A stretch of DNA of 64,000 nt from Thamnaconus septentrionalis (lineage: Eukaryota > Chordata > Actinopteri > Tetraodontiformes > Monacanthidae). The notes under the pieces are model-generated. The model ran no database searches, was not told the DNA's origin, and was given only the letters and a program-made list of their open reading frames with translations. The translations under genes and the position numbers were made by a program. Every line of letters starts with the position of its first letter. Position 1 is the first letter of the stretch. The DNA is taken from contig CM020513.1 of NCBI GenBank assembly GCA_009823395.1, positions 13,186,001-13,250,000 on the forward strand. The letters run 5' to 3'. Below are positions 38,524 to 51,520 of the stretch, one piece after another.

Positions 38524-41500
38524 CTCACAGGTCAGCCGCCCATCTCCCAGTCTGTTAGAGGGTGGGCGGCAAAAGAGATTTGGAATGCCTGGGACCCTGA
38601 TTGCTTTATTGCTCGCCTGTCAGAACCATTGTGCGGCTCGGTATTATTAGGGCTCGCCATCTCTCACTGTCTGGAAGGTGTCGCGTCTCAGCTCTGCATA
38701 AAGAGTCGCCGCTCCATTCAAAATCCCCTTTCTTTTTTTTCTTTTTTTTTTGGCTGAAACGAAGACGGCACAGATTTTTCCGCAGAATCTCCTGTATTGG
38801 TTTGTCAGATAATGCAACACAAGTGTCTCCAGGGAGCGCCTTGGATGGCGCTGCTCTACACTCAAATGTAGAAGATATGAGATCCCATTTGGCAATAATT
38901 TATCACTCCGCCACCAACAATGGTCGATAATATTATACAGGCTTTACTCTGATGTTCCTGATTATGTATCTAAGCATGTTGAATTATTTACTACTGTGAT
39001 GTCCGCGCCACTGAAACATAAGAAAGCGTCCTTATTTGCATTTTAATGTTTGTTTTGCTAAGCCAAAAGATTCCACCGCCTGAAAAATCTCGGTGCTGGT
39101 CTGGTAAATAACGTGCAATACCATGTTACTTTTAGCTCGGATGCAATTTTCAAGGCATGCCATGCTGCCACTGCTTTCTTGTATCAGAGTTCAAATGCAA
39201 ATTATATTTGCTGCTGTTGGAATAAGCCATATTTGCCATTGTTGATGATCATTAAATTAAAAAAAAAAACAATTGGTAAGAGGTCAGTCAAATAAAAGAT
39301 AATTAGTCCTACATTGTTCAACAGGATGCCATAGTGTTATATTGTTTATTTAACAGAATAAAAAATATTTTTAGAGCTAAAAAATTGTACAGACTGGCCA
39401 ACCATTTACTCTCAACGTACTTTGAGAATGTTAATCAAAAACATAATTTGACATATTCACTTACTTTTAATGGTGTACTACTTATCCTTAACCCTCTAGC
39501 TTAACGATTCCAGATGGTCGAAAATGAAATAAGAGACTGACATAATAACAGAGCAATGCCACTAATCACAACAGCAGTGGTAATAATATACAGCATTTGA
39601 ATGACAGGAGGACTGCGGGACACAGCTTTACAATGTTTTGGCAAGAGGAGCGCTATGGGTTGAAATTCAAAACATAAAATAAGTAACGCCGATAAAAGTG
39701 TGTCCCGCCGGAACAAAGGGCCTCCTCCACTGCTACAGTAACCCCGTAAACAATGTCTGTGCACCCAACTCCCAGGCTGATTTCATTCTTGTTACTCCCT
39801 GAGTCGAGATGACAGACTGGCAGGTTGTTGAAGGTCACCGGAGCAGAGCCTCCTGCTCCCCAGGAGCCCAGGTGATGGTCAGGCCACATCCCCAAGTGCT
39901 CTCGCTGCTCCGGGGCCACAGCGGAGACAAGCCCACTGGGGTGCCACGTCCCCCCGTCTCCATGGAGATGAAGCGAGGGGCCGGTCGCAGCTCAGCCTCA
40001 CACCTTTATGGTCAGCGCCTCCCAGTCTCTGAGGAGTCCGCCCTCGCCTTCACAGCCATCGCACGCGAGCCGGCGGTCGTCTGCCCCACTCGCACCCCGA
40101 CAACACCCCCCACCCCCACCTCCCGTTTGCTCTCCCTTTCCTTTTTTTATGTCGTCTTCTACGGAGCCAGTGCGAGTGCGAGGGCGGCCAACATGTCCGG
40201 CCCTCCCTGCCCTGGCAGTGCTGGCCCTGCGAGGCCTGCTGGGAACAGTGGTGAGATGTTAGATTAGAACGTCAAGTCTGGGCAGGACCTGAGAGGGGGC
40301 CGCAAACGCAAAGGGACTCTGTCTGCGGCTCATGCCCCATTATGGTTTTATCATAGGGTGTGAAAGCTCCGGTCCCAAAAGCTGCCTCCTTTTAAGATCC
40401 CCTCGCTACTTGGCTGCTGAAGGAAAACTGGCCGTGGAGTCGGGTCCCGCATCCCCCGTCGATCTGCGCCATCACGCCTCATTAAGGCCAATGATGTTTG
40501 ACTGATCGTTGCATACCTTTTAAATGCGTGCATCGCCGACAAGCAGCTTTCCTAACAGTGATCAGATTGATTTTCTTTTTTTTACTTAAGTGTTGCTGTT
40601 CCTTATTGTGTATGAGGTTCCTAATCTGAGAAATGAATGATAACCTCTTCATCACTCTACCCCTTGAGTGTTCTTACTGGAAGCCGTATTGATTTTGTTA
40701 GTCTGAGAGTCCTCACAATGCCCAGCCCCTTTACCTCAGGGACAAATCTAATTGTTTATCTCTGGACAGACTTCTGCCTTTACTCCCTTCTGTCTCATTA
40801 TGTGCCAAGATTTGTCAAGTCAAGTCTCTCCACACTCTCAAATCTCGCCTTACAACATGTCGTTCGGCAGAACACTACAGATGGCTTACTTATCAACAGA
40901 CCCTCCCACATGGAATGTTACAAACATGACAGCACAACACACTTGCAAAAATATACACAAACTGACATAGAATGTAATCGCACTCCCAAGGCACGATTGT
41001 ACACACACGCACGCACACAAAACATGAGTCACTTTTTTTCCCCATTTAATAAACACTGATATCTTTGTGTATGCCTTATATGAGCAAAACACACCACAAG
41101 ACAACAGCGTCACAATGGCTAAAATTGTATTCACAGATCACACTTATAGTACGGTACTATTTTTTCATGTTTAATCAGGTCAAAAGTGAATCTGGAGTGA
41201 GGATACCCTATTGGAATACATGGGTGCAAATTGTGCAGAGTGTTAATGGGTTTAACTTGGTGGATGCACGGCTGCTGCAATAACCAGGATGAATAAGAAA
41301 GGCGATGATGACTCCTCTAGTGGTAAAATTAATATATTTTATATACATGTGTAAGGCTCAGCCCAAAGGAGACTAAGTAATTCAAATCTTCCTGGACAAC
41401 ACTACCGTAATTTAACTTAATGGTTTAACTACTTTCTAGAAGTACTGTATAAGCCACATTTAATGGTTCTTTGCAATTTCACTTGGGACGCCCTGAACTT

Positions 41501-42110
41501 GCCTAACAAGATGCACTAACACAAGAGAGGTCAGGATGTATTTTTAGGGCACTGCATTTCAAAGCTGCGGGCAAATCCGGTTTAAATTTTAAAAATAAGA
41601 ATCCTCCCCCCACCCCCCACCTCAACGATATCACTATGACAAGATGTTTTGTGGATTTAGCCACCAGTCTTTCTTCAGAATTTTACCCAGCTCTCCCAAC
41701 TCTTTTAGGCCATTGGAAGCCCTTGGTCAGGTTTTATCACCGAGTTAACTCCAACGAAGTAGGCCAGATCGATAACCGCATTCTCAGAAAAGGAGCCGGA
41801 GCGCTGAGAGTTGGAGGCACATAGGAGAGAGGCGCGAGAGGCATGGAGCAATCAGAGAGCTGTGGATGTGTGTGCCTTCAGGAGTGGATCGATGCGCTGA
41901 CAGGAGCCTCGCTTTGTTCTCGCTCAGCGCTCAGATGTTAGGCATGCTTAACATGATTGCTTAAAGGTTTTTGTTTGCCCACTTCTGTTTTTGTTTGTCA
42001 TTTTGCTCCACTTATCGCACGTTATTATGTCCCTGTTTTTTTTGGGGGTTTTTTTGTATTAAGTGGGATGGGTGAGTGGGTAGGCTATCTTATGTCTCCC
42101 TGCTCCTTGG

Positions 42111-42113
<3 letters not shown>
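38524..42113. other. Unique non-coding DNA, no gene seen
   Basis: GC-rich sequence at 39,890-40,260 carries a 152-codon plus-strand frame with proline-rich, biased composition and no exon signals. The remainder is ordinary or AT-rich sequence with frames up to 140 codons that look random. Confidence 0.5.

Positions 42114-42146
<33 letters not shown>
42114..42146. repeat. (GT)n microsatellite
   Basis: Perfect GT array of about 33 bases followed by a CTTT-rich tract. Confidence 0.95.
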
Positions 42147-42147
<1 letters not shown>

Positions 42148-42334
42148 CTTTCTTTGTTCCTTTCTTTCCTTTTTAAACGGTACACAGTATTAACTGGCAT
42201 CTAGGGCATGTGAATTTATGGGAGAGAAAACGGAATGCGTCTAAATAAGGACAGAGCTCTGAATAAGCCATTTCAAATTATTGTATTTAAGATAACAAAA
42301 CGTGTGTTCTTGAACCTATGAAAGTTTTTTTTTA

Positions 42335-42420
42335 GATAATAATGATAATAATAATAATAATAATAGTAATTATTAATAGTAATAATAATAATAATAATAA
42401 TAATGATAATAATAATAATT
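42335..42420. repeat. (AAT)n repeat, imperfect
   Basis: About 86 bases of AAT triplets with GAT and AGT variants and one TTATT inversion in the middle. Confidence 0.93.
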
Positions 42421-42495
42421 CGACCATTTTAAAAGAGGCAAACTGGGCCCTGACCTTCCGTCTTTGGCATTTCTTATCGTTTCTCTAATCCCCAG

Positions 42496-43080
42496 GAATT
42501 TTTCATCATTACCAGACTGCATTCTTTCTCCCTGTGCCACATGGCCACCCAAACCGAGTTAAGCACTTTGCCTCGCCAAGAATTACTTCTAACAAGAACT
42601 TGGGTGTGCCTGTCTCCACACACAGAAAGGTGTCAACCGCGAGGACAAATAGGTGTCAACAGATCTGCACTCAGCGCCTATGGGACGTTGAGACGCATGA
42701 GCTCTTTTCCAAGGCTTAATAAGATAGCACAGATGCGCCCTTGTCTGAGCATGGCCCTGCGTCTCATTGTACTTTGGCCTCCAAACCCTGCCATTGCAAG
42801 ACCTCTATTGCATTGGCTGCGTGAGAGGGTCTCATTAGGACAGACAAACGAAAACCCGGGGTCAAGGTATATAAAGGTAGTCGCAGCTAAGGAGCATGCC
42901 TCCGAGATGAGTTGGGAGCCGGACCAAGTCTTAGGGCCACCCCGGCAGACCTCTGGCCCTCCCCATCATGACCTCCGGTATCTACCATTATTTGATGAAG
43001 CAGAGCTTGATAATTATTTTGCGTGGCTGAAGAACGGGGCACAGTTTGAAAAGAGTGTCTCCCTCTTAGGCGAAAGATAG
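42496..43080 (+). other. Longest open frame of the window, function unknown
   Basis: A splice-acceptor-like sequence ending CTCTAATCCCCAG stands directly before 195 codons (194 amino acids) without a stop; the first ATG is at 42,541. The translation shows no domain, signal peptide or membrane segment that I recognise. Its last part (PLFDEAELDNYFAWLKNG) looks the most protein-like. A frame of this length is expected roughly once in several such windows by chance, so coding status is unproven. It could be a 3' terminal exon, a decayed gene copy or chance. Confidence 0.15.
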
Positions 43081-44361
43081 CAGAGGATGATGGGGTGGTG
43101 GGGTGGGGGGGAGAAAAAACTAACAAAAAAAGATCAAAAGCAGGCCTTTCGCTTTTCATGCCTCAGAGGCTCCAAAGAGGATAAGGAACAATTGGGCTCT
43201 GGGTATCCTGTCCTCTGTGGCAATTAGACTCAGCTGATGAAGTGAAAGGGATGAATGGCAGGGTTCAAGGCCTTCTCCAGGATTCACACAACAGGGTGTG
43301 TTTTTACCGTCTTCCCCTTTATCTTCTCCTCCCTTTTCGAGAGGCAGATATGCAGCTGAAATATTTCCAGATAGAAGACAATGTGATTCGAGGCGCCAGA
43401 TATTGAGCGTGGGCACCAATGAGAATGAGGACGTGAAAGAGGGGGCGGCGGTGGGATGAGAATGGACTTGCGCGCGACAATACGAGCACAAACGTATTTT
43501 GAAGACGGCGCACAAAGAGATGGTGCGATCTGCTCACGCGGATGTTATTAAATTTTGTCCGTGTGGCTTAAATTTAGCTTTCATTAGTATCAGCGGCTAA
43601 TAAAGGGGGGTTGCGCTGATGCATGCTAAGCGCAATTGTTATGTGTCAAAAGCAGATGTGAGCGTGATTAGTCAGGATTTGAAACAAACACTTTTAATAG
43701 GTTAGAAGCATGGTCATCACGGCGAAAATGTCATTTTTAAGTAAAATAAATAAATTAATAGCACACTTCCAAATTTATTACCAAGACACAACAAATTCAA
43801 ATGGTAAACTGAAACTTAAAAAAAAAGAACAGTTGCTTAAGTTGCTTCTGCAAACATAAAAATGTTTAGCTTCGTTAAAAGTGTTACAGTACAGTTGAAG
43901 AAAAATCCAGTCATCCAGTTGTCCTAAAGTTTGATGCCATCACCTTTCTACTCTCAGTATCTTAACAGCAATTCATTCGTTTTCTATCAATCCCAATAAT
44001 CAAAAACTTGGTCTCCTACATCGTGTTAATTTAAGGCGAGGGGAAAAAGTAAAGTATTTTATTTATCTTTTTGACAGCAAATAATTACATGAGAGTGGGT
44101 TTAGGTGGTTTAATTTGCTGGCATTATACCCTTCACAGGAAACTTCTTACAGGGCCCATGCCAGTAAATGGGCCCCCAAGACTAGAATGATACTGCCACA
44201 CTGCACTAAAACCTTAAGATGATTAGTGATATTCTTAAAACCTCACCCACTGATAATGTGTTTAAAGAAGCGATACGGCTTTTCCAAGATTTGAGTTCAA
44301 AGTCTGAGAGGCATGGGGTCAGAATGCCAATGGGCTAAACAAAGAGTAGCCAAAATGGGCT
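43081..44361. other. Non-coding DNA with a G-rich run
   Basis: G-runs of 4, 4 and 7 at about 43,092-43,111 could support a G-quadruplex on the plus strand. Beyond this, AT-rich unique DNA with no gene seen. Confidence 0.45.
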
Positions 44362-44420
44362 TTGGAGGATTTGAAACTCAGGCCCCAGAACCGCTTTGAT
44401 CAAAACAGTGCTGCAGCCAC
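44362..44420 (-). mobile_element. Decayed tRNA-SINE head
   Basis: On the minus strand GTGGCTGCAGCACTGTTTTG leads to CTGGGGCCTGAGTTTCAAAT, aligning by eye with the head of the SINE fragment at 29,035 (GTGGTTAGCGCTGTCGCC, then CTGGGTTCGAATCC). The B-box-like part is TTTCAAATCC. Identity is low, so this is tentative. Confidence 0.45.
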
Positions 44421-47400
44421 AGAAATACTAAGTATCAAGTGCTTGGAACTACGTCACTGACTAGAAAGGCTGAGTGGGATGAACGACTGCATGAAACAAG
44501 GCTTCAGGGGTAGAAAAGATAGGAAATAAAAAAAAGCTCTGACTCAGACTGATGGCTCAGATCCAGAATGATTTTAAGGAAAATTAAAAAAACTAATAAA
44601 TAAATAAATAAAAAATAGACCTGGGTAAAAGCAGACGCCATCTCCTGCTTGAAAGGTTCCTAAACTCAAATCGTACAAACACATTTGAATATTGGTTTTC
44701 ATTTTCAGTGGATGGTTTAGATAAATCGTTTCATACTCTACTTGATTGCTCAGTCATGATCATAATAGATGGTAAAAGCTTTATTTAATGATAATTAGTG
44801 CTAATTCTATAAATATCCTAATTAGCTCGACTGTGACTCCCCGCGAGTGTCCCGTTTAGTCAGTGTGCTTGATGAAATGCAAAAGAACAAAAAATCTTTC
44901 ACAGATAAACTTGGACAGATTTTTCCATCTTAAGCAGCCTTGAACAATTAAGTTGGCGCATTTTCATCTTATTCTGATAACAAACGCATTTCACCCCAGA
45001 GAATCCAGCTGTGTTCAAAGTTATTAGTACTAAATTTACATCACAGCTAACAATATTGACACACCAAATGTGCAGTGTAAAAAAAATTTTTAATTCAATT
45101 TTTTTCTTCTTACTTTATGTCAAGATATGTGAGGTTGTTAAAAGAAAATGAGGCAAATAATCTAAAATCATAATCAATCAAAAGCTCAATTATGCATGTT
45201 TATCATCGTCCTGTCAGTTCTGGTAAAACACCTCATGGCTTCTGCATCAACAACTGATTAGTGCAGGAGACAGCCGTAATGACAAGGAGAACATATGACG
45301 GCAAAGACGATTAAACTGAGGAAATTTCAATTAGTCTTTGAATATTTCCGCACGGCACTGACGGCGGGCTCACATTCAAACACTTAGCATGGAGTTATCG
45401 TCCACGTCGAAAGTATTCAAAGGGTTGGAAGTAAATTTATCGAGCGTAACTGGTGCAACAAAACATCAATCAAATCACAATGCTTGTATAGAATTCATCT
45501 ATCGAAAAGTAGATTAATGTAATGCTTTCATAAAAAAAATTAAACACGACGCCTTTACTTGTGTTTCTTTGTATAATTGTTGATGTGTTGTTTTTCAAGT
45601 TGTTTTTTTAAGCATATAAACACTCGCCTAGCCTTTTCTGTTCCATTAAGCTGTATCCATGACAAATGTCCATAACAGAGATTCATACATATAGGCATGA
45701 AAAAAAAACAACTCTTTGCATTAATTCCATTGATTGACCACTACAAAGAACCCAGAGGTGGTTCCAGGAGTCAGTTGGAGAGCTACATTCAATTTTGTCC
45801 ACTATCTATTTCCTGAAACTGATAAACAAATGAAACAAATTCTCAATTGAATTTCTGAAAATCAAAGTTGATGCCAATGATTCGATGTCTAAAGGTATAC
45901 AGTGACACAATACTAGCGTGCGTCTTTCTCCTCCACCTGATCCAATAATTCGGCGAACAGAATCTCTTTGAAATTCCCTTTCTCGTCCAAAGCCTCTCTG
46001 CAACCACCAGCCGGTGATTAAACTGATCATTTTTACCTATTATTCCTAATCGGCGAACGCGCCTTTAATTATTTCGTCTATTCCCAGTGGCAGATGGTTC
46101 CTGATGACACAAAGAGACAGGACGGACTAAATATAATGGCTGTCTTGTTTTAATTGTTAAGTTTTCAACCCCACCCCCTCCCTCCCCTTTTTTAAGGTGA
46201 CAGGGCCATTACTCCGCAGTCACCACTTATCGGCGGCATCACCCAGGATTAATGGTTTCACTTGTGTTGGTAAGAAATGTTAAAGTTGTCCCGATTATCA
46301 GTGCCAGAAAAAGGACGGTTATTTGTCATTGTGCTGGCCAGTGCGAGGCAATAATCCAACAAATCATCAAGTTAAGAGCGTGCTTAACCCTTTCTGGGGA
46401 GGCTGAAAAGGATGCACAGCGGCCGAGTCGCCTTGAAGGAATGCGTCCCTTCTTAAGCTTAGCCGTGTTTGAGTTGATTGGTAGCTGCACATCTGCAGCA
46501 GCTAAAGCGCCTAGTTAAAGTTAAAACTGGGATGAAAAGGAGACGGAGGCAAAACAAAAAAGGCAAATTCCAACCTCAACTCACTCACCGCCTAAAGCCT
46601 AAACCTCAGAGAATTGACATAGTTTATATTAGTTTGTAGAATGGACACAATGGTAGTAAACCCTGGCTGATTTCTGGATATTAGAAATATTTTCCATAAT
46701 ACCATTCCTGTGGTATGAGCTCCACCCCTGAAAGTACCAGAATCCTTCAGACCATGCTTGGTGTAAAGGACCATGCACCATTATCATTTTAGCAACTATT
46801 TCATTGTTTCAACTAAACATAGGTTACTATATAGACGGTACATTATTTGAAAATGTTTTAAGTCAGACATTTTAAAAACAACATTCAGTACTATAATCAT
46901 GACATCATGGAAGCAGGTATTTTTGCTTACTTTCAGACTCTCACACTGGTATATTAACAAAGGGGCTTTTCAACTAATGCTGGAGAGAGACTGAAGGTAA
47001 GATGTTAAGCCAATCAAAAACAACAGGGAGACCAACCAGAGGGGGTAATACAAATAAAAGTTGGACTAATTAATGTTGCAGTGCACCTTGTGAAACTTGA
47101 TACTTCCAATCATCTAGTGCCAATAGTCTACAAAGTATAATAAACCTAAAACTACAGCAAATGAGAATGCTTGATTCGGAATTGAAGACTTGAAGGACGT
47201 CCACAACAACAGCAATTACCACCGCCCCTGGCTGCCATACTGCCCATTTAACACGTTTGTCTGGAGAAGGATTGTTTTCCAGCCGTACAGTCCCTGAAGC
47301 CTTTGTGCAGGTTGTGCAGGCTTGTCCCCCCCCGCCCCACTAATCTCCTACATTATTTTCCTCGTCTGTCACCTTTATAGTATCTATTAGCCACTCTCCG

Positions 47401-49224
47401 CTATCTGTTTGTGGGACATTTTCTCTTCCTTTTTCCCCATGAATGTTTTATATATTGGAGGGAGAATGATTGTTCTTTGCAATGAGGCCAGCGCGTGGCC
47501 TCAGTAAGACAAATTGCTCCAGAACGTCTAAATGGCAGTCAATGATAACTCATTGTAAGGAGAGTAAGTGACTTCCAATGGAGTGGATAGGGGGACAGAG
47601 AATAATGGCAGAGCACAGGTGAAAAATAGATGTTTGGCTCGGTGTAATTACTCCATTAGGGGGCTCTCTGTTAATCTACCCAACCAACAGCAAGTGTTTT
47701 TACAGCAATGAGGGGGTTGACGGGCAAAAAAAAAAAAATGACGACAACTGGACAGAGAGGGAGAGAGAGAGACACCCCGCCGCACACCCCAATCACAACA
47801 CACACACCATCAAGTGTTTACTAATGGACAAATGTACTCTCTGCTGGCGCTCCCCGCAGCATCCCACAAGCTACTCCAGTCGCAAGTAAGTGTGTTGATA
47901 GATGTATTGACGTACGCCATTGCGGGGCTGACATATTAATTACCTGCAGTATGCATTTCCTCTGTCTCGGCTGTGCGCCGGGAGATGGACCAGGCACTGC
48001 ACGGGCCTGCTGATCGTGAAAATCTGGGTTAGAACAAAAAAAAAAAGGAAGAGAGAAAGGAAAAGTCACGGAAGGGCCAAAGGAAAACCCACCCGCTGGA
48101 AAGCAACACCCCCATTCTGCTGATTTCCAGACAAACATAATGATAACAATTTTTTGAGCATTTGGTGTCTGCTGCTTTACGCCTGTGGCAATCTAGACAA
48201 AAGAAGCCTGAGAAAGGAGTGGGGGAAAAAAAAAAGAAAAGCTCCAATATGGTCTTAAGAGTTTATTCTGACCACACAATCTGTTTTCTTAAGTCAACTT
48301 TTAAAACACTGCTATGAGCAGTGCCCACAGCTTTATCACTGAAGCTCAGATTGACCTTGCGTTCACCTTTATACTATTTCCCATCTGTTTAGGTTCCGCC
48401 CTAGAATTCATCCCAGTTGGCTGTAGGCCCACTTTGCATTGGGCTTTCTCAGCGGAACCCTGAACAAAACCCTGTAGGAGCAAAACACCCTCTGTTTGGC
48501 CTATTTCAGAGAAAAATTCAGCTTGCATCTCAGTGTCTCTTTCTCCACCACAAAAAATAAATAAATAAAAAAATAAATCATACTTGGACTTCTCAAGATG
48601 TTTCTCTGAGTGCTACAATAAAACAAAGTCTAAGAAGAGCTGCAAAATCATCATTCAATTGCTGTTTTGAAGCACAAATAAAAACAATATAGAAAAAAAT
48701 GGAGTAAGGATGAGCAGTGACGCCATTTTATGAAGAAAATAAGCGATTCAACTTGTGGAGGATAATATGGTTACCGCTCAGCTGGGGGGCAAGAGAAGCT
48801 CATTACAGTAAGGGAATGACCTTCAACTAGATTGAGAAGCGTTAATAACAAATACTAGTAAAAAACAAACAAAAAAAAACCACGGTGTGCGCTACAGTGC
48901 ACGGCTACCACAAAAACACACAAAAGGCACCAATAGGGTGGAAACACAAGGCGTCCGGCTGGACAATTTCCCCTGGCCTGGAAAGCTACAGGTTGCGCTA
49001 AGAGGACTTGAAACGCTAAAGGACAGTGAGGGGTGCCATTATCACTGGGCGCTGAAAGCGAGCACGGTGACCCGATTAAAGCGAGAATTTCTGGGTCACG
49101 GTCTTGTTTTTCACTGTTTAATTTGTCTATCGATAGTGACACGGTCCGTGGCTCTCACCTACCTGTAATATTATCTTTCAAAAAAAAAAGTGGGGGGGAG
49201 GGGGAAAAAAAAAAGAAAAAAGTC
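44421..49224. other. Unique non-coding DNA, no gene seen
   Basis: Largely AT-rich with many TAAT motifs and A-runs. No open frame above about 105 codons and none resembling a protein family. AAAT repeats occur near 44,605 and 48,555. Confidence 0.5.
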
Positions 49225-49460
49225 GCGGTTCAGACAGGGCCCCTTGTCACCGTCACCCGGCACGGGGGGAGAGGGAGCGGATTAGCACGCAGCTTGCCAC
49301 AGGGGGAACTGCAGTCACTCGGAGCCGCGGACCGTCGCCCGGTCGGCCGGCTGCCACTTCGCGGAAGATGCGGGCTGCGGCGCCGCTCAGTGGACGCTCT
49401 GGTTTCCGGCGCTTCTCTGCAGTGAACACGGCGCTATACTTCCGGGCATGGAGGAGGCAA
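49225..49460. promoter_or_regulatory. Small CpG-rich patch
   Basis: High CpG density (for example GCCGCGGACCGTCGCCCGG and CGGCGCCGCTCAG-like blocks) over about 240 bases, bordered by A-rich DNA on the left and AT-rich repeats on the right. It is smaller than a typical promoter island. It could be a CpG-rich enhancer, a minor promoter or an exon; a plus-strand frame runs to 49,425 but is not recognised. Confidence 0.3.
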
Positions 49461-49567
49461 ACGCCCAAACTATATCGAGACCTTTTTTTATTTCTGTAAA
49501 TTTTCTGTATTATTATTATCATCATTATTATTATTAGAAAAACAGGAAGAAGATTGTTTTTTATTTG

Positions 49568-49600
49568 AAGAAGAAGAAGAAGGAGGAGGAGGAGGAGAAA
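49568..49600. repeat. (GAA/GGA)n purine repeat
   Basis: Short GAA then GGA triplet array. Confidence 0.8.
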
Positions 49601-49726
49601 CGGGCAATAGCCTGTTGTTTAATATAAAATAAACACTAATAAATGTTTGTTGTTAGATTAACCCCCCAACAAATATTATCTTTTATCAATTAGAGCGTAA
49701 GTATACTCCACAATTTACTTCAAAAG

Positions 49727-49874
<148 letters not shown>

Positions 49875-50452
49875 TTGCACTCAATGCATTGTTCACATGA
49901 GCTGCAGCAGGTACGGGGCTCGTCCATTGCTTGGCCCTGGCTGAGCGGCAACAACAAACAAGTTCACAGTGTCTGTGGTCCAAGCCTTCTCGGGGCTCCC
50001 TCTGCATCACACACGGTGCCCTTCATCTCATGCTAATGTAGCGTGCCGGCAAAAGAGATATCTAGCTTTAAAGACATGGCAGTCAGTTAAAAAAGAAAAA
50101 GAAAAAGAAAAGGCTGTGCTTAGCGTTTGAAGCCATAAATGTGACAGAAGACTTCAAGAGGAAGACCCAAGACTGGCAGCCTAAAGATGAGTGAGAGGCG
50201 GACAGGCAACATGTTTTTTTTTTCCTCTCGCACGCGCTCTCTCCACCCCATCCAGAGGGATATTCTGTGGCCAAGCTTGATTATTAGAGATGAAGGACAG
50301 GCTGAGAGGATGTGGGATTGTTAAATCCTTGAATCCTTTCACCGCCACCACCGCCCCTCCCCATAACATTCTTCTGCACTCCATCTCTGTGCATTTATAG
50401 CACACCCTTGATTCCCCCTCCGCCCCCCCCCCCCCTTTTTTTTTTCTTTTAG

Positions 50453-50545
50453 GACAGAATGCAATTCAGATTGCTGAGCGATATGCAAAAAGCAGAAGAA
50501 GAAAAGGAAGGAGACGATGGCAATACAATCTGGCGTATTGTTAAA
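50453..50545 (+). CDS. Best candidate internal exon, protein not recognised
   Basis: A near-ideal acceptor (13 C, then 10 T, then CTTTTAG) precedes exactly 93 bases, and a consensus GTAAGT donor follows. In phase 0 the segment is 31 open codons: DRMQFRLLSDMQKAEEEKEG then DDGNTIWRIVK, hydrophilic and helix-prone with an acidic stretch. The other two plus frames hit stops before the donor. The phase fits the end of the candidate exon at 16,584. A strong acceptor (T-run then CTTGTGCAG) 469 bases downstream could provide a terminal segment to a TAA at 51,077. I do not recognise the product. It could be a coding exon of a large gene or an exon of a long non-coding RNA. Confidence 0.4.
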
Positions 50546-51014
50546 GTAAGTTTCCATTTCATATTAGCAAACCAGAATAGACCTTGTGTGCTGTGACTCA
50601 ATTTCCACTGTTGGCAAGCATTCACAAGCTTATCCTGCCATTAACTAATCACTACACTATGTAGACAGCACTTCAGCTGTCTATGGTGTTATGTGAAACC
50701 CTGGCTGTGGATTCAAAACCTCTGCTCCCCTTGCTATGAGAGGCTGTGCTTCATTTGATGCCCTGTCCATTATTGCCAGCATATTTGAAAAGTGCTAAGC
50801 CTTGAAACGAGTCCCATATTATTTCAGGCCGGACTGAATATTTCACGGCAGGAGGCAGAAAATGAGACCTTCTCTCAAGAGACTGCCTGCAGTGCATTCT
50901 ACTTGGTGCAGCAATCGGAAGGTCTCATACTGTGCAAAACACACTCGAATAAACAATTATATATTTATCTGCCACACTTGTGAGATTTCTCTTTATTTTT
51001 TTTTTCTTGTGCAG

Positions 51015-51077
51015 CTACGCAGGAAAAATAGGGAATTTTGTGAAATTTGTGGGGGAAAAAATGGAAGGAGACTGTAA
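51015..51077 (+). other. Possible terminal exon segment
   Basis: It follows an excellent acceptor (TTTATTTTTTTTTTCTTGTG then CAG). In the phase handed on by the candidate exon at 50,453 it reads 20 codons, LRRKNREFCEICGGKNGRRL, then TAA. The C-x-x-C spacing (CEIC) is too little to claim a metal site. A second frame stays open to a GTGAGT donor at about 51,129, so it may instead be an internal exon in another phase. Tentative. Confidence 0.15.
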
Positions 51078-51457
51078 ATATAGTCTCCTAGAGTTTTATG
51101 ATTGCCTGAATTGGTGGAGCTGCACACATCAGCGTACAGTGAGTAATCAGCGACCCATAAAATAAGGTGTTTTATCACCAGGAGCAGGAACACATTCTAG
51201 GGAAACTGGAGATCCCTTTGAGTCGCACACAGAGTAAAACAGCAGCGGGCTAAAGCAGAGAGCTAACCAGATTGATTCTTGAATCACCTGTGCCAGCTTG
51301 AAATTGGATCCGGGTCTTGTGAGATTAGCCAGCGACATTGAATGTGCTCTGGTGCATGATTCCATAAATGTGCGAGGAAGTTAGACGACCGGCTCAGTTT
51401 GTGTGCTAACAATGCTGCCTTTTGACTGATTTGTGAAACGTGCTGTGGAGGTTGCTT

Positions 51458-51520
51458 CGGTGGCAGTGCACCTGTGTAAAATGCTCGCAGGCACAGTGTT
51501 CATGGGTTCAAGAGTGGCAG
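51458..51520 (+). mobile_element. Possible tRNA-SINE head, highly decayed
   Basis: CGGTGGCAGTGCACCTGTG and, after the expected spacing, CATGGGTTCAAGAGT resemble A- and B-box parts of the local SINE family. Similarity is weak and the body is missing. Confidence 0.3.

Noticed and set aside
39809..40267. 152-codon plus-strand frame
   Set aside because: Proline/threonine-rich translation of GC-rich DNA, no splice or start context, no known domain.
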